DNA from: Haloarcula laminariae | Lineage (GTDB): Archaea > Halobacteriota > Halobacteria > Halobacteriales > Haloarculaceae | DNA length: 64,000 bases | NCBI RefSeq assembly: GCF_025457605.1 | Contig: NZ_JAMZFY010000003.1 | Coordinates: forward strand, 1 to 64,000 | Direction: 5' to 3' | Shown: piece after piece, positions 59,804 to 64,000 of the stretch | Numbering within the stretch: position 1 is the stretch's first letter | How the letters are laid out: each line of letters begins with the position of its first letter | Translations under genes and position numbers: made by a program | Notes under the pieces: model-generated | What the model saw: the letters and a program-made list of their open reading frames with translations, nothing else | Databases searched by the model: none | What the model was told of the DNA's origin: nothing

Positions 59804-60305
59804 ACAGACAGACGCCGCCTTCCCGGATTTGGCTTACTGCAAACTGATGGACAGCGCTGGCGAGATCAGTCATTGCTTCCGCCTGCTCTTCGGTTGGACG
59901 CCCCCCGCCGTAATAACTCTCTGTCCGGTTCTCGCTGTAGAGGTCCTTCATCGCCTCTGCAGTCTCCCGCTCAAACAGCCCGATCTGGTGGGCACGCTCG
60001 TAGCTGAACTGGTGGTCCTGAAAGTCCTGAAGCGTATCGTTCGTCATCGCGAGCGCGTACGCCTCGATTGACCGTTCGATCGCGCCGAAACAGACCTCGA
60101 TGACGGCCGTGTAGTACCCATCCTGTGACTGGAGAGTGTCAACGACCTCGAGGAGGCGGCACGCTTTCGTCAGCTGTGTCTTCCAGTCTTCGTCGGCACT
60201 AATCCCGTCCTCGAACGCTGTTCGCCCGCGTCCGACCATCTCGAAGGCATCCTGTGCACGGTCGAGTGCTGTGAGCACAGCGGTCGGGTCCGAGCCGTTA
60301 CTCAT
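59796..60305 (-). CDS. HEPN-domain protein, partner of MNT nucleotidyltransferase
   Basis: 169 aa from ATG 60305 (MSNGSDPTAV). All-helical, with a HEPN-like core: AIERSIEAYALAM and the SYERAHQIGLFE helix. HEPN proteins of HEPN/MNT pairs are RNases or their inactive forms, kept in check by the MNT partner. The ATG overlaps the MNT stop by 8 nt, and its own stop overlaps the recombinase start. Function follows the pair; the classic RX4-6H motif is not clearly visible. Confidence 0.7.
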   Translation of the reverse strand: MSNGSDPTAVLTALDRAQDAFEMVGRGRTAFEDGISADEDWKTQLTKACRLLEVVDTLQSQDGYYTAVIEVCFGAIERSIEAYALAMTNDTLQDFQDHQFSYERAHQIGLFERETAEAMKDLYSENRTESYYGGGRPTEEQAEAMTDLASAVHQFAVSQIREGGVCLCD

Positions 60306-60993
60306 CAGAGGCTCCTTCCTCCAAGAGGAGGTTCTCGACGGTTTCGAAGTCATTCGTCTTGTAGACCAGAATCCCTGAAACGACGATCTCTCGGATGTCT
60401 TCGGTGTACGCCGGGATCGCCTGGACGGCCTCGACATCGATATCGTAGGCGTATCGGTCACCATCGAACTCCGTATCTTCGAGGTCACGGGCAATGGCGT
60501 TCGCTTCTCGTTGGCTTTCGGCCCGCCCAGACCGGGTTAGCACCCAGAGATCGATATCGCTCCGTCGGTCAGCCTCGCCCCGGGCCACACTCCCATAGAG
60601 GATGATGCCGACAACGTCGTTGATGTTCTCACGAAGCTCCGTAACCGCAGCTTTGACGGGTTGATGATACTCTGGTTGGGGAATCCGGAGGATCGGATCG
60701 TCTGGAATCGACAGGCGCTGTCTGTTGATCTGGACGAGTCGCTGGTTGCTTTCGGCCGATTCGACGACCAAGTCGTTCGCGCTGAGAACGTTTACTGCCC
60801 GTCGGACGGACTGGTGTGAGTGACCGATCTGTGTCGCGAGTTCTCGCAATGAGAAGTCACTGAATCGGTGGTTTGTTAAAAAGAGAAGGACATCGCTCGT
60901 CGCCTTGTGTTTGAATAAAGTCGGATCTGAAGGGGGTATTGAAAGAGAAATAGCTGCCCCAGACGAATTCGTACTATCCGTCTCGCGGTTCAT
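60298..60993 (-). CDS. MNT nucleotidyltransferase with N-terminal winged helix
   Basis: 231 aa from ATG 60993 (MNRETDSTNS). Residues about 25-95 form a winged helix (SLRELATQIGHSHQSVRRAV). The nucleotidyltransferase has the motif GSVARGEADRRSDIDLWVL, giving the GS and DxD metal site. MNT proteins add AMP to HEPN toxins, blocking them. The wHTH suggests that the antitoxin also controls its own promoter. Gene order MNT, HEPN, recombinase is linked by overlaps. Confidence 0.82.
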   Translation of the reverse strand: MNRETDSTNSSGAAISLSIPPSDPTLFKHKATSDVLLFLTNHRFSDFSLRELATQIGHSHQSVRRAVNVLSANDLVVESAESNQRLVQINRQRLSIPDDPILRIPQPEYHQPVKAAVTELRENINDVVGIILYGSVARGEADRRSDIDLWVLTRSGRAESQREANAIARDLEDTEFDGDRYAYDIDVEAVQAIPAYTEDIREIVVSGILVYKTNDFETVENLLLEEGASDE

Positions 60994-61093
60994 GTGCCGT
61001 ATCACGGACCACTACTATAAAAACATTATACGTGAGTCGTAATCAGCCTAAATATTCATCTGCCAGCAATGGACGTGCGGAAAACGAGGTCCG

Positions 61094-61633
61094 TCACCTC
61101 CGGGCCTCACCACGTTCTGTCGCTGGGGCTAGAAAGTCCCACTCTCGGATGGCAAAACCCACAATTTCGATTCGCCGTTGGAGCTGTTCCCACTCACGCG
61201 CGATCTCTCGGCGACGACCCTCTTCGGTGACGCCGAGTACCTGGTCAGCGATCGTCCCGCGAAGTCGGTTCGGTGACTCGACATCGAACTCGTCCTTCCA
61301 TGCTCGGATCTGAGCATTCATCTCAGTGAGCCGTTCGGTGAGGTCTTCGACGGTGTGGTCGCTGTCCCGAAGGCGTATGGCCTCCGTGAGTGCTTGACGA
61401 CGATAATCGGGGAAGTATGTCGTGTGGCCCCCGGTGTCGTCACGGTGGAGGATGCCGTCGTCGACGAGATGTTCGAGGACGCGCTTGGTCGGCCCGTGTG
61501 ACCAGTCTGCTTCAGAGGCGATCCAGTTTGCTGTCCGCGGCTCTGAAACCTGTCGGGCGACCATCCGCACCCGGTCTTCACCCGTGGATTGGCGTTCCAT
61601 CGGGCCCTCGGAAATCGATTCACCTCCAGTCAT
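61094..61633 (-). CDS. Winged-helix protein, haloarchaeal plasmid type
   Basis: 179 aa from ATG 61633 (MTGGESISEG); a TATA box (61656-61663) 27 bp upstream supports this start. The wHTH reads SEPRTANWIASEADWSHGPT and KRVLEHLVDDGIL, followed by a helical region (LTERLTEMNAQIRAWKDEF). Similar proteins occur widely in haloarchaeal accessory DNA as DUF7342-type regulators (recalled, not checked). Target unknown. Confidence 0.7.
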   Translation of the reverse strand: MTGGESISEGPMERQSTGEDRVRMVARQVSEPRTANWIASEADWSHGPTKRVLEHLVDDGILHRDDTGGHTTYFPDYRRQALTEAIRLRDSDHTVEDLTERLTEMNAQIRAWKDEFDVESPNRLRGTIADQVLGVTEEGRRREIAREWEQLQRRIEIVGFAIREWDFLAPATERGEARR

Positions 61634-61655
61634 ACAACCCCGTTCGTGCTGTGTC

Positions 61656-61663
61656 ATAAAATA
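61656..61663 (-). promoter_or_regulatory. TATA box of the wHTH gene at 61094-61633
   Basis: Minus strand CCTATTTTATG, AT core centred 27 bp before ATG 61633. Confidence 0.5.
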
Positions 61664-61836
61664 GGTCACAGGCATCTAGTCTATTACGAGGACTGCCCCC
61701 GCTATCTCCGCGGACTCGGCTGAAAAGGGTCAGAGAAATCTCGAACCCTGTTCTTGGCGGCTCTACCCCCGGGGAAGCGTCTTTCTGAGCCGATTGCAGC
61801 ATTCGTGCTTCACCGACGGCGGCGGGGGACTTCAAA

Positions 61837-61868
61837 GTGGTCGTGATTACCGGCGTAATCAGGACCAC
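61837..61868. repeat. 32-bp near-perfect palindrome
   Basis: Arms GTGGTC-G-TGATTAC and GTAATCA-G-GACCAC around CGGC. Thirteen of 14 arm positions pair; the single mismatch is symmetric. It lies in a 468-bp interval (61634-62101) that holds no supportable gene. The stretch could be a recombination or replication site, or a bidirectional terminator. Confidence 0.75.
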
Positions 61869-62032
61869 CGGTGACAGAAGTCTCATAACCATTTTTCCTA
61901 TGATAGAAGGGTTCTATCCCCCGAAATTCGGATTTGGCCAACGGTATAAATCATATGCCGCTATACCAAAGCCGCGACCGCCGTTCGGACCCGGTTCCGA
62001 GAATAATCGCGAGACTGCAAGCAGATGGCTTG

Positions 62033-62057
62033 CTACACAATCTGCATAATGTACAAT
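62033..62057 (+). repeat. Partition-type repeat, downstream copy
   Basis: Begins CTACACAATCTGCATAATGT and ends ACAAT. It matches the repeats at 63623-63647 and 63694-63718. It lies 45 bp past the end of the parA operon, so copies flank the operon on both sides. Confidence 0.75.
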
Positions 62058-62101
62058 GCGTCCGAAATCTGAATGATAAGGGAAATCACCCAAACCCAAT
62101 G

Positions 62102-62587
62102 TTAGTCGTTCGTAGCTTGCTCGCTCAGCATCTCCACAACTTCCTGAACACGTTCCTCATCGGCTTCGATACCACGCTCCCGGAGGATCTGGAGGGCGAC
62201 CTCCTCACCGTGGTCCGCAATTACCCGGAGACACGCATCTTGGAACTCTCTTCCCTCAAATTCGGGAACATCAAACATAGAGCACGCAGCAGTTACCGAT
62301 GATCGCATCCGGGTGACGCCATCCCACGTGTCCTCCCGGACATAGAAGCCGTGCATATCGGTCTCATCAAAGGAGAAGGCCGGTCCACCAGTGGATTCGT
62401 CCACATCCACCTCATCCTGCTCAGGAATGGACTCAGTCTCCGACTCTGTGTCCTCAGTAGTTATCTCTTCATCCGGTTGCGGTTCATCCTGGGTGTCAGT
62501 ACGTTCGTCGTCATCCGATTCGGCTCCTTCCTCCGTTTGTTTGAGCTGTTCAGCGACGTCCCCGAAACGGTCGTCCTCATTAGGCAT
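62102..62587 (-). CDS. Acidic protein partnered with ParA, possible centromere-binding factor
   Basis: 161 aa. Residues 1-65 are strongly acidic and disordered (EEGAESDDDERTDTQDEPQ). The folded C-terminal part is helical (EFEGREFQDACLRVIADHG; EERVQEVVEMLSE). The ATG overlaps the ParA stop by 8 nt. No ParB-type nuclease or HTH motif is visible. By position it is the expected second subunit that would bind the repeats, as in small ParG- or SegB-like partners, but the family is not recognised. Confidence 0.6.
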   Translation of the reverse strand: MPNEDDRFGDVAEQLKQTEEGAESDDDERTDTQDEPQPDEEITTEDTESETESIPEQDEVDVDESTGGPAFSFDETDMHGFYVREDTWDGVTRMRSSVTAACSMFDVPEFEGREFQDACLRVIADHGEEVALQILRERGIEADEERVQEVVEMLSEQATND

Positions 62588-63452
62588 GGCTGTGTTCCTC
62601 CACGAGGTCCGCTAAGTGGTCGAAATTCGGGATCTGGTCGCAATCTTCGTCGAACTCCGAGACCGGCATTCCTTGCTTGAACGCGCGAGAAATCGCGGTC
62701 CGTTCGCGAATCCCTGGCTTCGGAATACTATCGATGGTGCGTCCCGAATCATCGAGGGCATCGAAGATCTCCGGGTCCACACGAGCGTACTCGGGGACGA
62801 ATGAACCGAACTCCCGGTTGAGATTTTCAACGAGAGTCCGATGCTCGTTGCGTTGCCCCATTGTTTCGCGAATCATATTCGGAGTGACTGCGAGGATATC
62901 CAACCCGATATTCTGCCGGATTGGAGAAATCTGGCGTTCAATCATCTTATTGAGGCCGTTGATCGAGCCAGCACGCGGAATCAGCGGGATGATGACGCGC
63001 TGGACGGCGATGAGGGCGTTGTCGGAGAGTTTCCCACGGCCGCCTGCGGCATCAATTATCACGTAGTCGTATCCGTTTTGAATGAGCGGATCGACAACGT
63101 TCCGTCGAAGCTTCACGTCTGCGAACCGTTCGTCCTTCAGCCTCGTCTCAACATTCTCGAGCTCGTTACTCGACGGGAGGAGGTGAACGCCGAAGTCCGT
63201 CTCGATAAGCAGGTCTTCGGGGTCCTCACCATCGATAAGGGCGTCACCGAGGTTCGCATCTCGGTCGTACGCATCGTCGTATCCCAACTGGGTCGTCATG
63301 TGCCCGTCCTTATCCAGATCCAATAGTACCGTCTCATGGCCACGAGCAGCGAGTCGATCAGCGATGTTGAGCGCAATCGTGGATTTTCCCACGCCGCCCT
63401 TGAGCAACGAGACAGCTGCTCCGGGGAGCCCTTCAAACTCGTCAGCACTCAT
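62580..63452 (-). CDS. parA: ParA/MinD-family partition ATPase
   Basis: 290 aa. The deviant Walker A KGGVGKST (18-25), DLDKDGHMTTQLG and VIIDAAGGRGKL are ParA signatures. Such ATPases bind DNA non-specifically and move plasmid copies apart with a centromere-binding partner. The partner gene overlaps by 8 nt. The upstream interval (63453-63945) and the sequence past the operon carry matching repeats, as expected for a partition locus. Confidence 0.9.
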   Translation of the reverse strand: MSADEFEGLPGAAVSLLKGGVGKSTIALNIADRLAARGHETVLLDLDKDGHMTTQLGYDDAYDRDANLGDALIDGEDPEDLLIETDFGVHLLPSSNELENVETRLKDERFADVKLRRNVVDPLIQNGYDYVIIDAAGGRGKLSDNALIAVQRVIIPLIPRAGSINGLNKMIERQISPIRQNIGLDILAVTPNMIRETMGQRNEHRTLVENLNREFGSFVPEYARVDPEIFDALDDSGRTIDSIPKPGIRERTAISRAFKQGMPVSEFDEDCDQIPNFDHLADLVEEHSHA

Positions 63453-63480
63453 AGCTCAGCACCCCGTAAGAAGCGAATTT

Positions 63481-63838
63481 TGTACATTTTGTAGGTAATG
63501 TACATTGGGTAGATGTTGAAGGTTGCGCGAGTTTTGTCGATAATGTACGTTTTGCACTGGTCATACGCGGTCAATGAAGCTCGTCCATCTTAATTCTGTG
63601 TCAGACAGATTGCGTACGCCATCTACACAATCTACATTTTGTACATTACGTAGATTGTTGGCACAATCTCAATTGCCATAATCACCGTCGACCCTACACA
63701 ATCTACATAATTTAGATTATCAGCATTTCATACGTATTCATCGCAATCTTTGCCACCCACACGAGACAATTGAAGAAGCCCAATTTGCATTATCTACATT
63801 ATTCACATTATGCAGATTGGCTATGAGATCTACATTCT
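63481..63838. repeat. AT-rich repeat region upstream of parA (centromere/origin candidate)
   Basis: Contains two copies of the 25-bp repeat found at 62033 (63623-63647, 63694-63718), TGTACATT at 63481-63488, 63499-63506 and 63640-63647, and a perfect 9-bp inverted repeat ACAATCTAC/GTAGATTGT (63627-63635, 63650-63658). Further ATCTACATT copies stand at 63792 and near 63828. The whole interval is markedly AT-rich. No gene is supportable in 63453-63945. Confidence 0.8.
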
Positions 63839-63919
63839 TCAGTCATTCAATGGGAGAGTCCTGAGTGATAGAGCTCAGACAGAGCCGTTCTACCCCGTCT
63901 TCTAGTAAGACTTTTAACT

Positions 63920-63939
63920 GTTACCGGATTATTGGTAAC
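63920..63939. repeat. Inverted repeat GTTACC / GGTAAC
   Basis: Six-base arms with an 8-bp AT-rich spacer, 6 bp before the ATG at 63946, downstream of a TATA-like CTTTTAAC. It probably acts as an operator for the gene that starts here. Confidence 0.55.
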
Positions 63940-63945
63940 CACCAG

Positions 63946-64000
63946 ATGTATGAGGTTCTCGACGATACCGCGGCGCAGGTCATCCTCACCATCGAGAGTG
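63946..64000 (+). CDS. Start of a gene cut by the window edge
   Basis: ATG 63946 opens MYEVLDDTAAQVILTIES with haloarchaeal composition, preceded by the inverted repeat and a TATA-like segment. Only 18 codons are visible, so no function can be given. Confidence 0.45.
   Translation, partial: MYEVLDDTAAQVILTIES

Noticed and set aside
1-64000. Insertion sequences or transposase genes
   Set aside because: No transposase motifs or paired terminal repeats with target duplications were seen.

Overview
The window is haloarchaeal DNA, most likely from a megaplasmid or a large integrated conjugative element. Signs of a halophilic archaeon are strongly acidic proteins, a TFIIB-type initiation factor, Tat-dependent lipoproteins and halocyanins, and many leaderless genes with a TATA box 26-29 nt before the start codon. 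Signs of a mobile replicon are a ParA-type partition operon with repeats on both sides, a type IV secretion-like transfer operon, a primase-polymerase, a tyrosine recombinase and two toxin-antitoxin-like pairs. I saw no transposase, rRNA or CRISPR array.

Layout. (1) 1-16.5 kb, all leftward: a conjugation-like operon (small gene, VirB2-like pilin, large exported protein, Tat lipoprotein, VirB6-like protein, VirB3/VirB4-N-like protein, VirB4 ATPase, VirD4/HerA ATPase), then an array of five TGTTCCACCC boxes before a primase-polymerase, zinc-ribbon proteins and an RHH/PIN pair. (2) 16.7-18.2 kb: xseB, xseA (with an unusual membrane tail) and a 55-aa histone-fold protein. (3) 18.4-30.3 kb: metal and copper biology: a DtxR-type regulator, multicopper oxidase, ZIP transporter, halocyanin, DyP-like Tat protein, two P19-like lipoproteins and membrane proteins. 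(4) 30.6-35.1 kb: Zn/Cd P-type ATPase, CDF exporter and SpoIIAA-like protein. (5) 35.1-44.8 kb: mixed block with an arylsulfotransferase-like protein, small regulators, TFB, half-size heme A synthase, DsbA/DsbB, CPBP protease and a second multicopper oxidase. (6) 44.9-50.5 kb: halocyanin-like protein, cytochrome bd oxidase (cydAB), an odd tRNA-Glu and membrane proteins. (7) 50.6-58.5 kb: a P1B-ATPase with an altered metal site, PadR regulator, Fic-like protein, CopB-type ATPase, Cys-rich and SHOCT proteins. (8) 58.5-64 kb: tyrosine recombinase joined to a HEPN/MNT pair, a wHTH protein, the parA operon with its repeats, and the start of a further gene.

How the parts fit. The two ends hold maintenance and transfer functions. 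The middle is cargo for coping with metals and redox stress: metal export (three P1B ATPases, one CDF), metal sensing (DtxR type), periplasmic oxidation and electron carriers (two multicopper oxidases, two halocyanins), and respiratory assembly (heme A synthase, DsbA/B, cytochrome bd).

Strongest points for follow-up are a roughly 25-bp repeat on both sides of the parA operon, the five-box array before the primase-polymerase, a coupling ATPase that carries a primase-type C-terminal domain, a 14-bp operator shared by the DtxR gene and a multicopper oxidase, and a P1B ATPase whose CPC motif reads CLW.
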